A stretch of 64,000 bases of DNA, from the NCBI GenBank assembly GCA_022432975.1, contig CM039511.1, positions 25,039,153 to 25,103,152 on the forward strand. Reading direction: 5' to 3'. Under the pieces are notes generated by a model that saw nothing but the letters and a program-made list of their open reading frames with translations, was not told the DNA's origin and did no database searches. Positions 34,017-46,428 of the stretch are shown here, piece by piece (the stretch's first letter is position 1; each line of letters starts with the position of its first letter). The translations under genes and the position numbers were made by a program. The stretch comes from Begonia masoniana (lineage: Eukaryota > Streptophyta > Magnoliopsida > Cucurbitales > Begoniaceae).

Positions 34017-34634
34017 GTTTATCCCTCTGTAACGATATGAAACTTCAGTATCAATTGCAAAAACAGAATATTATAGGAAAAAAGGAGATAGGTGAGTTTT
34101 GTCAACAGTTCGCCTATAATCTTCTGAATCCTTATCCTAAATCACATTATCAGAAATCTTCCAAACCAGAAAAATACAAATAAAAAAAGCATAAGAAAAA
34201 GTATGATAAAGAGAGGCACTACTCTAAAGATAAGAACCCCTCTAAAAAATATAAAAAGCATCAGAAGATTTATAAAAATGATAAATCAGAAATTAAATAT
34301 TTTAAGTGCAGAAGATTTGGACATTATGCCACTAAGTGTTTAACTAAGAAAAATTTAAACGAAATAAATCTGGATGAAGGTCTTCGCCTTCAATTAACCA
34401 AACTACTTTTAAACTCCACTGAGGAAGAATCTAGTTCTTCCAGCTGTAATGATGACTTTTCCTCGTCATCATCCGATAACGACTGTACTAATAATTGTTG
34501 TAAGAAAAACTCTAAAGACTTTAATGCCCTGTCTTTAAATGTCTTATCTAAAAATAAAAAAGCCATAATTAACCTGATTGATGAAATTTCCAATTCTGAA
34601 ACTCAGAAAAAAATTATGGAAGTTATTTTAAAAC
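34017..34634 (+). pseudogene. EPRV copy 1: coat-protein C-terminal part
   Basis: Continues the coat-protein frame from 16642. There is a lysine-rich stretch (34170-34290), then a zinc-knuckle-like segment (FKCRRFGHYATKC) whose first Cys is replaced by Tyr. An acidic Ser/Glu-rich C-terminal region follows, as in caulimovirid coat proteins. One stop lies in the Lys-rich stretch near 34180. It is cut at 34634 by the Tekay element; the frame resumes at 46434. Confidence 0.75.
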
Positions 34635-36705
34635 TGTAACGCCCCGAATTATATAAACTCGGTTCGATACTCATAGCTCGAACATGACTAAGAAACTTTG
34701 GACTAAATTTAAAAACTTCGCTCGAAAGTCAAAATTTGACATTTTCTAAAACTTCAAAATATTTAAGGACTTGCAGCGGAAATCATTTAAGCAAAAATAG
34801 AGTTAAACAAAACTATAGAAACAATGTTTGAATAATCAGTTGGAACATTAAAAAATAACCAACCAAAGAAAATAAAGGTTTAATCGTGAAATACTTGAAA
34901 AGTTATAGAAGTCAAACGTAGCTGCCGCTGAGCAAAGTCAACAGAAGAGACTGAAACAGAAAAGAGAGGGCTTCTTCCGGTGACAAAACGACAAAACTTT
35001 GGCTACGTCATCCGGTGGATTTAACAAACGACGTCCACCGGTGACTAAACGACAAAGTCCATTTTTCCTTCACAAGACAAAACAAAACTGAATACATCGC
35101 CCGGTCACTAAGTTACAAAAACTCATTGCTCGCAACCACCGGTCATAAGACGACAAAAGTCTTCCTATCTCTACCGATGACGTCAGCCGGATGATTTCTT
35201 TCACCCGATAGACTAAATCTCGCATCCACCGGTGACGTCAGCCGGATGATTTCCTTCATCCGATCGATTTTATCTCACATCCACTGGTGATGTCAGCCGG
35301 ATGATTTCCTTCATCCGATCGACTTTATCTCACATCCACCGGTGAACTTCATTCGCCAATGGTTCAACTTACAATTTTCACTCAAAGCATTCAAAACAAC
35401 CTGATCCTAAATAACGTCTGACATTCAACAAATAACCATTAACAGAAGAACAACATCTGTATCCTCGACATAAATTTGGAAATAACAAACTCCAACTACA
35501 TTTAAATCATGTTTTCTTTGGCAGAGAAGAAATTCTCAAGGGTATCAAAACATCAAATAACTACTGAAACTTCACCTACGGACAAGTGTTAAACCGCCTC
35601 ATCAGAATGCCAAACCGTGGCCAGAATGTGCTCCAACAGCTTCACCTATTCCTCAGTAAATTCAGAAAATTCACCAGTAGTTACCTCCACACCTACATCA
35701 TAAAACTCACCTATTAGCCCAATGCTAAGTAAGTAAAGCAAATGACATGGAATACTGAAACATAAATCCTAATTATGTAGTTTCTACTTTCACAACTTAG
35801 TTGCAATTTTGTTCATTCACTGTTATGATCCCTCGATTCCATTGGGAGATGGATCAACTTTCCCAAAATCATACATCCTCTTCTCAATTAAGGGGCGGAT
35901 TAGTTCCCTTAACAGCTGATCTGATCCCTCAATTCCATTGAGAGTGGGATCAGTTCTCCCAAAGTAATGAATCCTCTACTCGATTAAGGGGCGGATTAAT
36001 TTCCTTAATAGCTAATCTGCTTCAATCTGTTCATACCTTGCTAAAACATTTCACATAAATTCATTTTCGTATTTCTTCAAAAACATGATGCATGACATAA
36101 AGAAAACACTTAACATGCATAAACCTACTGTTTTGTGATGTAGGCCTAAAGGCACACACAATACTTCACTTACCTGGCTTCCCAAGAGGTTCCTGGTTGC
36201 AGGATATCCCAAGAGCTTGCTCACCTAAAACATAAGCACAGCATTACTTAAACTTCATTCTCAACATTCGAAAATCTAAGGGGCTAGTCCTGAGAGTTCT
36301 TTTCTTCACCATTCCCGATTCCTCTCTAACCCCCAAATCCCATCCCTTACTCACAGCACTTCTAAAACACATACATTGTCATCCATCAGTTACCTAGACA
36401 CTAAAGCAGCAAGTAATCGAATCGAAACTTACCTTGGTTGAAGGAAAATCGGGTAGGAGAATCGCCTAAAGGTTCCTGCTAGAGAACTGATGGCCAAGAG
36501 AGAGGGATAAACAGAATGGCGGCTATAGTGCATTAAACCCAAAACCTCTTTCCTTAAATACGTTATCCACTTTTAATATCTAATTACCCTTTTGCCCTCG
36601 TATTCACATTAACTAACCTAATCACTTTTTCTCCAAATTCTTCAAAAAATTAGTACATCATAATTTGATAAATTAAATTTGGTTTAATAGGAACCTGGTG
36701 CTACA
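34635..36705 (-). repeat. Tekay minus element, 3' LTR
   Basis: Contains a tandem array at about 35160-35345 with ~66 bp units: CACCGGTGACGTCAGCCGGA plus TGATTTCCTTCATCCGATCGA. The TGACGTCA core is a perfect palindrome of the bZIP-binding type. Inverted arms (minus sense) lie at about 36128-36142 and 35692-35706. Confidence 0.92.
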
Positions 36706-36740
36706 ATCTACCCTCCTTAAAAAAATTTTGTCCTCAAAAT

Positions 36741-39700
36741 TCAATACCTGAATAATTCTGGGTGTTGGTGCATCATGTCTTGCTGGCGCTCCCAAGTTGT
36801 TTCCTCTATGTTCTGGTTATGCCATAAGACTTTCACCAGTGAGACTTCCTTGTTGCGCAACACTTTCACTGCATAATCTAAGATCCTTATTGGTTTCTCT
36901 TCATAAGTAACAGTGGGGTGAACTTCAATACTTTGAGGTTCCACAACTTGAGATGGATCTCTAACACACTTCTTCAGCATGGAAACATGAAACACATTAT
37001 GGATTCCCTCTAAAGAGGCTGGTAACAGTAGTTGATAGGCTGACTTCCCAATCCTCTTCAAGATTGAGAAAGGTCCAATATATCTGGGGTTCAACTTGCC
37101 TCTCTTTCCAAATCTCACAACTCCTTTGAAAGGTGACACCTTAAGGAAAACTTCATCACCAACGTCAAATTCCAGTTCTCTTCGTCTTTTGTCTGCATAG
37201 CTTTTCTGCCGGCTTTGAGCTGTCAAGATTCTTTGTCGGATAAGAGCAATTTTCTCCACTGTCTGCTGCACAATGTCATGACCAATCAATTGTGCTTCTC
37301 CAACTTCATCCCAATACAATGGGGATCTGCACTTTCGTCCATACAATGCCTCGTATGGTGCCATGCCTATTGTTGCCTGAAAACTGTTGTTATAAGAAAA
37401 TTAAACTAAGGACAAGTATTTGCTCCATGAACCTTGAAAGTCTAATACACATGCACGGAGCATATCCTCTAATGTTTGAATAGTCCTTTCAGATTGTCCA
37501 TCTGTTTGAGGGTGGAAAGCTGTGCTAAAACTAAGCTGTGTTCCCATAGCCTTGTGCAAACATTTCCAAAACTTAGATGTAAATCTAGAGTCTCAGTCTG
37601 AAACTATGGTGCTTGGAACTCCATGCAGTCTAACAACTTCATGCACATACAACTCAGCCAGTTGATCCATCGAGTATGTTATCTTCATTGGCAGGAAGTG
37701 AGCTGATTTGGTTAGACGGTCGACTATCACCCAAATTGCATCATGTCCTTTTGCTGTTCTAGGCAATCCCACAACAAAGTCCATCGTTATTTGCTCCCAT
37801 TTTCATTCAGGAACTGGTAAAGGTTGCAATGTTCCTGAGGGTCGTTGGTGCTCAGCTTTAATCTACTGACAACACAAACATGATCCTACATACTCTGCCA
37901 CACATCTTTTCATATTTGGCAACCAATAATGCTATTTAAGATCTTTGTACATCTTTTTGCTTCCAGGGTGAACAGAGAATCGAGAAGAATGTGCTTCAGA
38001 AAGAATCTCATCTCGAAGTTCTTTAATGGTAGGAACAAACCATCTATTTCTAAACTTAAGGATTCCATCAGCGGAATAGTTAAAATCCAACTTGTCTGCA
38101 GAGTCCATGCAGGACTTATACTTATTACATTCAGTGTCGTTCCTTTGAGCTTCCTTTATTTTCTCCAAAATAGTAGGCCTCAAGGATATGGCCGAAAGCA
38201 TAGCTGATACACTAGATACTGCTTCTAGATTAAACTTTTGGAATTCAGACTCTAAAGCTAGTGGTATGTCTAAAATCATGGCTGAGGCTGATGTTGTCAC
38301 TCTACTCAGGGCATCTGCCACAACATTTGCTTTGCCGGGGTGGTACTTAATCTCAAAATCATAATCCTTTACAAATTCCAACCATTGACGTTGCCTCATA
38401 TTTAATTCCTTCTGTGTGAAGATATACTTCAGGCTCTTATGATCTGAAAATATCTCACAAGATTGTCCATACAAATAGTGTCTCCAAATCTTTAGAGCAA
38501 AAACCACAGCAACTAACTCTAAGTCATGCGTAGGGTAATTCTTCTCATGTGTTTTCAACTGTCTAGAGGCATAAGCTATTACTTTTCCATCTTGCATTAG
38601 AACACAACCAAGACCGATCTTGGAAGCATCACAATAAATGCTAAATTTACCATTTTAAACAGGAAGGGTCAAAATTGGAGCGTTGGTCAGTTTCTGCTTC
38701 AATGTCTGAAAACTATGCTCACATTCATCAGTCCATGTATACTTCACATTTTTCCTTGTTAACTTAGTAAGGGGTGTAGCAATCTTCGAAAATCCCTCAA
38801 TAAATTTTCTATAATAACCAGCTAATCCAAGGAAACTTCGAATATCCGTAGCATTCCTTGGTTGGGGCCACTTCCTGACTGCTTGAACCTTGGCTGGATC
38901 GACAGATATGCCATCTCCAGAGATGACATGTCCTAAAAAGTGAACTTGATCTAACCAGAACTCACACTTAGAAAACTTGGCATAAAGTTGGTGTTGCCTC
39001 AGTAATCCTAACACCAAGCTTAAGTTTTTTGCATGCTCCTCCTTGGTTCGTGAATAGATCAGAATGTCATCGATAAACACTATGACAAATTTATCCAAAA
39101 ATTCATGAAACACTCTATTCATGAGATCCATAAAGGCTGCTGGTGCATTTGTCAATCCGAAGGACATGACTAAAAACTCATAATGTCCATACCTTGTGCG
39201 AAAAGCAGTCTTTGGAATATCTTCAGATTTAACCTTCAACTGGTAGTAACCGGACCTAAGGTCAATCTTAGAGAAAACTCTAGCACCATTAAGCTGATCA
39301 AATAAATCATCAATCCTAGGCAGTGGATACTTGTTCTTGACAGTTAGCTTATTCAATTCTCTATAGTCTATGCACATACGCATTGATCCATCTTTCTTTT
39401 TGACGAAAAGAACAGGTGCACCCCATGGTGAAAAGCTAAGGCGTATGAACCCTTTCTCCAACAAATCCTCTAACTGCTTCTTCAATTCCTTAAGTTATGT
39501 TGGTGCTAGTCTATATGGATTTTTGAATACAGGCTCGGCGCCTGGGTAGACATCCACAACAAATTCAATTTTCCTATATGGTGGAAAGCCAGGAAGGTCA
39601 TCTAGGAATACTTCCGAAAAATCTTGGACAATTAAAACATTTTTGGGGTGTCTAAAACATTGGCCAAAAAGCACAAATACTTTTTTGCATGAGGAGGGTC

Positions 39701-40753
39701 TACAATCAACAGAAGTCATCACAGTCATTTCCTTACTCTTCTTCAGAGCTTGGAAGGTATGGTTTAAACCACCAGGGGGTTGAAAACTAACAATTCCAGT
39801 CCTACAATCTATTGTGACATAATGCTTAAACAACCAATCCATTCCTAGGATTACATCAAATCCCATTATGTCCATAACAATGAGATCGGCAAGCAAATTT
39901 ATGTTTCATACTAATACAACACTACCAGGTATCACTTGGTTAGAGTGCATGCGTTCACCAGAGGGTAAGGTAACATTAAACACATGCTCAGTAGGGGTAA
40001 GCTTTACATCTAACTTATCAGCAAACGTCGATGCTATGAATGAATGTGTTGCACCAGAATCTATCAATGTAAAAGCGGGTAAAGAGTTGACCAGTATAGT
40101 ACCCGACACAACAGCAGGCTGTTCATCATCGCCCGACTCCATCATGGAGAATATCCTCGGCTTGATCATAGCAGGGCCATTCTTAGGAGCTGGATAGTCT
40201 TTAACAACGTGGCCAACCTTGTTACAGTTGAAGCATCGGGTGACTCTGGGCTTTGGGCAATCCCTGAATGTGTGTCCAGATTCCTCGCAATTGAAAGACT
40301 TTCCCGAACCAAACCTGCATTCACCTAGGTGACTCTTCGAACATTTTGGGCACAGGGGAAACTTCCTGGCATCCGGCACTTTCTTTCTTGTTCCTTGGCT
40401 ATGCTGGCCTTCACTAGGCCTCTTTATTCCCCTTTGATGATGTAGCTGGACCGACTTTTGTGGGACCTCTTTTGGTCCAGCACACTTCTTTTCAGTTTCT
40501 TCCACTTCCAAAGCAGTGGACACAACCTCACTGAATGTCAAGCCTTTAATACCACAAAATTTAACCCCTCGGTATATTTCTGGCTTCAGTCCATGCACAA
40601 ACTTGAATACCTTGTCTTCGTCCCTGTGAGCAAAATATCCAGCAAACCTGGACAGGGACTCGAACTGCCTACTGTACTAGGCTACAGACCCTGTCTGTTT
40701 CAAGTTTAGAAATTCCAACTTCTTTGCAGTTTGGACAGTACTGTTGAAATACT
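36741..40753 (-). pseudogene. Tekay minus element: gag C-part, PR, RT, RNase H, INT, chromodomain
   Basis: Reading on the minus strand: end of gag with zinc knuckles (CFNCNKVGHVVKDY, last Cys lost), protease ([15 protein letters not shown]), RT ([32 protein letters not shown] with FIDD), RNase H, integrase (HHCC zinc domain region near 37900; [32 protein letters not shown]) and a C-terminal chromodomain ([37 protein letters not shown]). It ends HPELFRY. Stops or frameshifts occur near 39905, 39495, 38655, 37930, 37800, 37593 and 37400. The chromodomain places it among the chromoviruses; the overall sequence type is Tekay/Del. Confidence 0.9.
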
Positions 40754-42158
40754 TGTAACACCCGAAATTTCTATTACAAGTGTAGCCCTAGTTTTGGATA
40801 AGTAGGAGTGATAGTGTGGCTTGGTGTCAAGTGAGGTTAAGTGATGAAAGTGGAGGCTTTGACAAGTCAAACCAACTTGTGATTGGTGGAGGATTGTAGT
40901 TTGAAAAGTCAAATGCAAATAATGGTGATTTATTATGGTTTTTGGCGTTGAATTTAAAGAGAGTAAGTGAGGGAGAGAGTTTGAAATGTCAAACTCTTTT
41001 GATTGGTTGAAAATGGAGTTTGAAGGTCAAACAACCAATGATTAAATTGTGGGATTAAATGGATGTTAAAGTGGATGAAAAGTGAAGTTTAGTGATTATG
41101 TTTGGCGTGGAAATACAAAGGAAAAGGGGAGGGCTTTAAGGTAATTTACTTGAGCATTTAATGAAAGAGCATTTAATGAAAGAAGAAAAGGTGTATAAAT
41201 AAATGAAGTTCTTTTCATTCTTCTTCTTCACTCCATCGATCCCTCTCTCCCTTTCCTCCATAGCCGAAGCTTCTCATCCCTCTAGCTTCATTTTCTCAAG
41301 CCAATCTAAGGTAATTTTTGTTGGGTTTTAGTTTATGTAAGATTGGATGAAGCTTAGGATTGTTTTTAGTGTGTTTTGTGAGGTTTTAGAGAGGGTTTGA
41401 AAACCCTAGATGAATGAGTCTGAATTTTGGGGTTCCAAATTGGGGTTTTCTTTCTCTTTTGATTAATTAAGCCTTAGATATGTTAGTTTAATTTGTTGGA
41501 GTGATTAGATAGTGATTTGGATTTGAAATGCACAAAACCGGTTTTTAGGTAAATAGGGCACCGATTCTGTCTTGGCCATTTTCGGATTGGTCAAGTGTCT
41601 TGTTTAATGGATTTAAGCATTTCAATGGATAGTAGACGTGTAGAGGTTTCCGAGTTGGGGTGGCACGTCGAATTCCGTTGAAAAACGAGAAAGTTACGGC
41701 CGTTTAAAGTTAGATGTCGGTAATTTGTGCAAAAATTGGGTGTAGATGTTTAGAAGTGGGAATTGCTTAGTTGTTGGTTAGTTAAGTTTAAGGATCTTTT
41801 TAGAATTGTATTGGTAACTTATTAAGTGAAGTTTCATTATTTAGGTCGTCGAGCGTTTGAATTGGACGATGAAAGTAAGCCAGTGGAAAACCGAGCATCC
41901 AGGTAAGTAGTGGTTGTCATCCTTTTTGCCTTCGGGCCTACACCATAGAACGGTAAGTAATGGTTATTTGTTTTTGCTTAGTGATGTGTTGCTGTTTTGT
42001 TGAGGGTTGCATTGGTTGGTTGTTTGGTTTCGTGTTGTGTTGCGTTGTTATGTTGTGTTATGTCGTGTGGTGTTGCATTGGTTGGTTGTCGTGTGGTGTT
42101 GCATTGGTTGGTTGTCGTGTGGTGTTGCATTGGTTGGCATGGTAGTCGGTTAAAGTGT

Positions 42159-42438
42159 AAGGCCCTTCGGGGCGGGCAACTAAGGCACTTCGGTGCGGGC
42201 AAGTAAGGCCCTTCGGGGCGGGCAAGTAAGGCCCTTCGGGGCGGGCAACTAAGGCCCTTCGGGGCGGGCAACTAAGGCCCTTCGGGGCGTGCAACTAAGG
42301 CCCTTCGGGGCGGGCAACTAAGGCACTTCGGTGCGGGCAACTAAGGCCCTTCGGGGCGGGCAATTAAGGCACCTCGGTGCGGGCAACTAAGGCCCTTCGG
42401 GGTGGGCAACTAAGGCATCCTTTCGGGTGCGGGCAACT
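42159..42438 (+). repeat. 12-unit 23 bp hairpin minisatellite
   Basis: Unit AAGGCCCTTCGGGGCGGGCAACT. There are eleven 23 bp units and a last one of 27 bp, totalling 280 bp. Each unit has a GCCC-TTCG-GGGC stem-loop. Variants keep the pairing: GCAC-TTCG-GTGC (units 2 and 8), GCAC-CTCG-GTGC (unit 10), GCCC-TTCG-GGGT (unit 11, G-U) and GCATCC-TTTC-GGGTGC (unit 12, six pairs). Confidence 0.95.
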
Positions 42439-43341
42439 AGAATTGTTTGGTCGTGTTGTCGTGTTAGGTTGAGCCAGTTTGTTGAGTTGCATTGAGTGGT
42501 GTTGTGTTGTTGTGTTGAGTTGTCGTGTTGAGTGGTGTTATTATGGTTATGTTGTTGTGTTGAGTTGTCGTGTTGAGTGGTGTGGTGTTGTTGTGCTAGG
42601 GTAGGGTGGTGTGTGCATTGTTTTATTTATATTTATTATTCCCTACTTGCTAAGCGTAAGCTTACGTGTGTGTGTGTTCTGTGGTGTAGGTGGCGACAGC
42701 AGTACAAGTTAGAGCTACGAGAAAAGCTGGGTTTGGGACGCAGTCGTTGATGTACGCTGTATGCCGGTGCGGGCAGTTGTCGGGGCGCTTCGACCTAGTT
42801 CTCGGCAGGGGTTTGTGGTAGTGCATGTTTTGAAAACTTTGAGTTATTAGGAGTGGATTTGGGAATGTTTGAGTGTTGCTTGATTGGTCATGTTTTGAGT
42901 ATTTGGAGTTGAAGTGTGTAGTTATTTTGGTGTGTGATAATGGTGGTGAAATGTGCACGTTGTGGTCGGGATTGGATCTTAGAGTCGTTTGGCTAAATTT
43001 TGTTTGATGTATATAGTTGGATTGATCTGGTCATTTGGTTGGTTAAATCGTGTATTAAAGGTATTGTCTCTTCAGGTTTTGGATTTTGAAAATTTAGCCG
43101 TTATATTGTCGATTTTTGGTTTTCAAAGCCAAAATGTCGGGTTGAGTTCTCTATTTTTTTTTGTTAATTGTTTTAAGTCGGTTTTTCAAGAAATTTGTGG
43201 GACACGAAGTTATGGGTGTCGGGATGACGTGGTTAAAGTTTCGTGATTTTTGGAGGTGTCGGGATTGTAGAAAAGTGTAGAAAAGTGTAGGAAAGCGGGA
43301 AAAGGTCAAAATGGGTATTTTTGGATGTTTTTGGGTGTTAA

Positions 43342-43475
43342 AAACCCGAGCCGGCCCGATCGGTCGGGCCCGGGGCACGATCGGTCGCGGTCGGGATGTT
43401 GTAGAGTGAAGAAAACCCGAGGAGGCCCGATCGATCGGGCATTTAGCCACGATCGGTCGCGGTGGCACGGTTGGG
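43342..43475. repeat. GC-rich duplicated palindromic block in solo LTR
   Basis: Two diverged copies of a ~75 bp segment begin AAAACCCGAG. Each holds a palindrome (CCCGATCGGTCGGG; a perfect GCCCGATCGATCGGGC at 43425-43440) and then CACGATCGGTCGCGGT. A CG-dense tract (43476-43510) follows. Confidence 0.85.
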
Positions 43476-43746
43476 GCGCGCAGGCGCAGCGCGCGCGCCC
43501 AGCGGCCCCTTTGGGGCCAATTTTCGATTTTTTTCAAATTTTCCCATTTTCTCAAATGTTTTGACCTGACATTTTCCGATGTATTTTAAACGTATTTTGG
43601 GCCCGTTTCCCAACAAGTTTTGAGGGTTCGAAAAAAACCCGAAAACGAGTCAAAATATTTAAGATAATTATTTTTAAATTACGTTTAAATGCGGGGTAGC
43701 TAGCCAAGTAGCGCACCGGGCCCGGGGTGGGTTTGGGGGCGTTACA

Positions 43747-44201
43747 ATACTTCTCGTAGAAAATGTCTTTGAATTGCGACCAAGGCATTGCCAAGACATC
43801 AGTGGTGGTCTCTATTGTTTCCCACCAGAGTTGAGCTTCACCAGCCAAGTGAAATGTCGCCAACGTGACCTTGTCTCCTTCTCTATGTTGGCACACCTAA
43901 ACATACTTTCAATCTTCCTAAGCCACCCTTCAGCAACAACTGGATCAGATGATTGTCCATCAAACGTGGGTGGTCGTAATCTCCTGAATCTATCTCCAAA
44001 ATGTTCATTGCTAGAACCCGAGTTGGCACTCCCTTGCACCTCTCGGTTCAGCAACACTCCTAACTGATCGAACTGTTGTCGTACTAAGTCTGTCTGCTGA
44101 CGTACCAAATCTGTCAGCTGTCTAATAACACTTGGTTCCTCCTCACTCCTCAAGTTTGGCATTTCCCTTGGCACTCTGGGTCTTCCTGGGCGTCTGGCCA
44201 T
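43747..44201 (-). pseudogene. Tekay minus element: gag N-part
   Basis: Starts MARRPGRPRVPREMPNL at 44201. It contains a QQTDLVRQQ heptad-like repeat and the retrotransposon gag core (PPTFDGQSSDPVVAEGWLRK, HLAGEAQLWWETIE), with a frameshift near 43890. It continues at 40753 across the solo LTR. The plus-strand element has the intact version at 50566. Confidence 0.88.
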
Positions 44202-44341
44202 TGTACTAAATTCCTGTACAGGGTTAATTACACTCTTAAGTATCTAATAGCCAGAGTTACCATAAACACTTACAGTTGTTGAAGTACTTACATGCAACGA
44301 TTGGCACTGATGAGTAATCTTTTGAACAGTTTAACTGACAT

Positions 44342-44354
44342 GTCTCTGATACCA
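44342..44354 (-). other. Tekay minus element primer binding site
   Basis: Minus strand TGGTATCAGAGAC, three bases from the LTR end at 44358; initiator tRNA-Met type with a GAC ending shared with the plus-strand Tekay element. Confidence 0.85.
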
Positions 44355-44357
44355 TAC

Positions 44358-46428
44358 TGTAACGCCCCGAATTATATAAACCCGGTTCGTTACTCATAGA
44401 TCGAACATGACTAAGAAACTTTGGACTAAATTTGAAAACTTCGCTCGAAAGTCAAAATTTGACATTTTCTAAAACTTCAAAACATTTAAAGACTTGCAGC
44501 GGAAATCGTTTAAGCAAAAATAGAGTTAAACAAAACTATAGAAACAATGTTTGAATAATCGGTTGGAACATTAAGAAATAACCAACCAAAGAAAATAAAG
44601 GTTTAATCGTGAAATACTTGAAAAGTTACAGAAGTCAAACGTAGCTGCCGCTGAGCAAAGTCAACGGAAGAGACTGAAACAGAAAACAGAGGGCTTCTTC
44701 TAGTGGCAAAATGACAAAACTTTGGCTACGTCATCCGGTGGATTTAACAAACGACGTCCACCGGTGACTAAACGAAAAAGTCTATTTTTCCTTCACAAGA
44801 CAAAATAAAACTGAATACATCGACCGGTCACTAAGTGACAAAACCCCATTGCTCGCAACCACCGGTCATAAGACGACAAAAGTCTTCCTACCTCTACCGA
44901 TGACGTCAGCCGGATGATTTCCTTCACCCGATAGACTAAATCTCGCGTCCACCGGTGACATCAGCCGGATGATTTCCTTCATCCGATCGACTTTATCTCA
45001 CATCCACCGGTGACGTCAGTCGGATGATTTCCTTCATCCGATCGACTTTATCTCACATCCACCGGTGAACTTCATCCACCAATGGTTCAACTTACAATTT
45101 TCACTCAAAGCATTCAAAACAACCTGACCCTAAATAACATCTGACATTCAACAAATAACCATTAACAGAAGAACAACATCTGTATCCTAGACATAACTTT
45201 GGAAATAAAAAACTCCAACTACATTTAAATCACGTTTTCTTTGGCAGAGAAGAAATTCTCAAGGGTATCAAAACATCAAATAACTACTGAAACTTCACCT
45301 ACAGACAAGTGTTAAACCGACTCATCAGAACACCAAACCATGGCAAGAATGTGCTCCAACAGCTTCACCTATTCCTCAGTAAATTAAGAAAATTCACCAG
45401 TAGTTACCTCCACACCTACATCACAAAACTCACCTATTAGCCTAATGCTAAGTAAGTAAAGAAAATGACATGGAATACTGAAACATAAATCCTAATTATG
45501 CAGTTTCTACTTTCACAACTCAGTTGCAATTTTGTTCATTCACTATTATGATCCCTCGGTTCCATTGGGAGATGGATCAACTTTTCCAAAATCATACATC
45601 CTCTTCTCAATTAAGGGGCGGATTAGTTCCCTTAACAGCTGATCTGATCCCTCAATTCCATTGAGAGTGGGATCAGTTCTCCCAAAGTAATAAATCCTCT
45701 ACTCGATTAAGGGGCGGATTAATTCCCTTAATAGCTAATCTGTTTCAATCTGTTTATACCTTGCCAAAACATTTCACATAAATTCATTTTTGTATTTCTT
45801 CAAAAACATGATGCATGACATAAAGAAAACACTCAACATGCATAAACCTACTGTTTTGTGATGTAGGCCCGAAGGCACACACAATACTTCACTTACCTGG
45901 CTTCCCGAGAGGTTCCTGGTTGCAGGATATCCCTAGAGCTGGCTCACCTAAAACATAAGCACAGCATTACTTAAACTTCATTCTCAACATTCGAAAATCT
46001 AATGGGCTAGTCCTGAGAGTTCTTTTCTTCACCATTCCCGATTCCTCTCTAAACCCCAAATCCCATCCTTTACTCACAGCACTTCTAAAATGCATACATT
46101 GCCATCCATCAGTTACCTAGACACTAAAGTAGCAAGTAATCGAATAAAAACTTACCTTGGTTGAAGGAAAATCGGGCAGGGGAATCGCCTAAAGTTTCCT
46201 GCTAGAGAACTGATGGCCGAGAGAGAGGGATAAACAGAATGGCGGCTATAGTGCATTAAACCCAAAACCTCTTTCCTTAAATACGTTATCCACTTTTAAT
46301 ATCTAATTACCCTTTTACCCTCGTATTCACATTAACTAACCTAATCACTTTTTTTCCAAATTCTTCAAAAAATTAGTACATCATAATTTGATAAATTAAA
46401 TTTGGTTTAATAGGAACCTGGTGCTTCA
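44358..46428 (-). repeat. Tekay minus element, 5' LTR
   Basis: Same length as the 3' LTR (2071 bp) with scattered substitutions, more than between the LTRs of the plus-strand Tekay element. The TGACGTCA array lies at about 44895-45070; some units are mutated (TGACATCA). Confidence 0.92.

Larger units (their letters stand above)
40754..43746 (+). mobile_element. Gypsy-type solo LTR (3 kb) inside Tekay gag
   Basis: A 2993 bp TGTAACACCCGAAAT...GGGGGCGTTACA unit with exact TSD ATACT (40749-40753 and 43747-43751). It has candidate splice donor CAG|GTAAGTAG at 41903 and arms CCTACACCATAGAAC (41937-41951) and GTTCTGTGGTGTAGG (42676-42690). It contains a 12-unit hairpin minisatellite, a GTTGTGTTG-rich tract and a GC-rich duplicated block near its 3' end. 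No internal region. Confidence 0.9.
34635..46428 (-). mobile_element. Tekay/Del-type Ty3/gypsy element, minus strand
   Basis: An 11.8 kb element with two 2071 bp LTRs (34635-36705 and 44358-46428), TSD AAAAC (34630-34634 and 46429-46433), polypurine tract at 36706-36719 (minus AAGGAGGGTAGAT) and PBS at 44342-44354 (minus TGGTATCAGAGAC). It is internally complete (gag, PR, RT, RNase H, INT, chromodomain) but broken, and carries a 3 kb solo LTR at 40754-43746. The outermost base pattern of the right LTR end is mutated (GCTTCA for GCTACA). Confidence 0.93.

Noticed and set aside
42159..42438. Regular short repeats resembling a CRISPR array
   Set aside because: The units are contiguous without unique spacers and lie in a plant LTR; this is a minisatellite.
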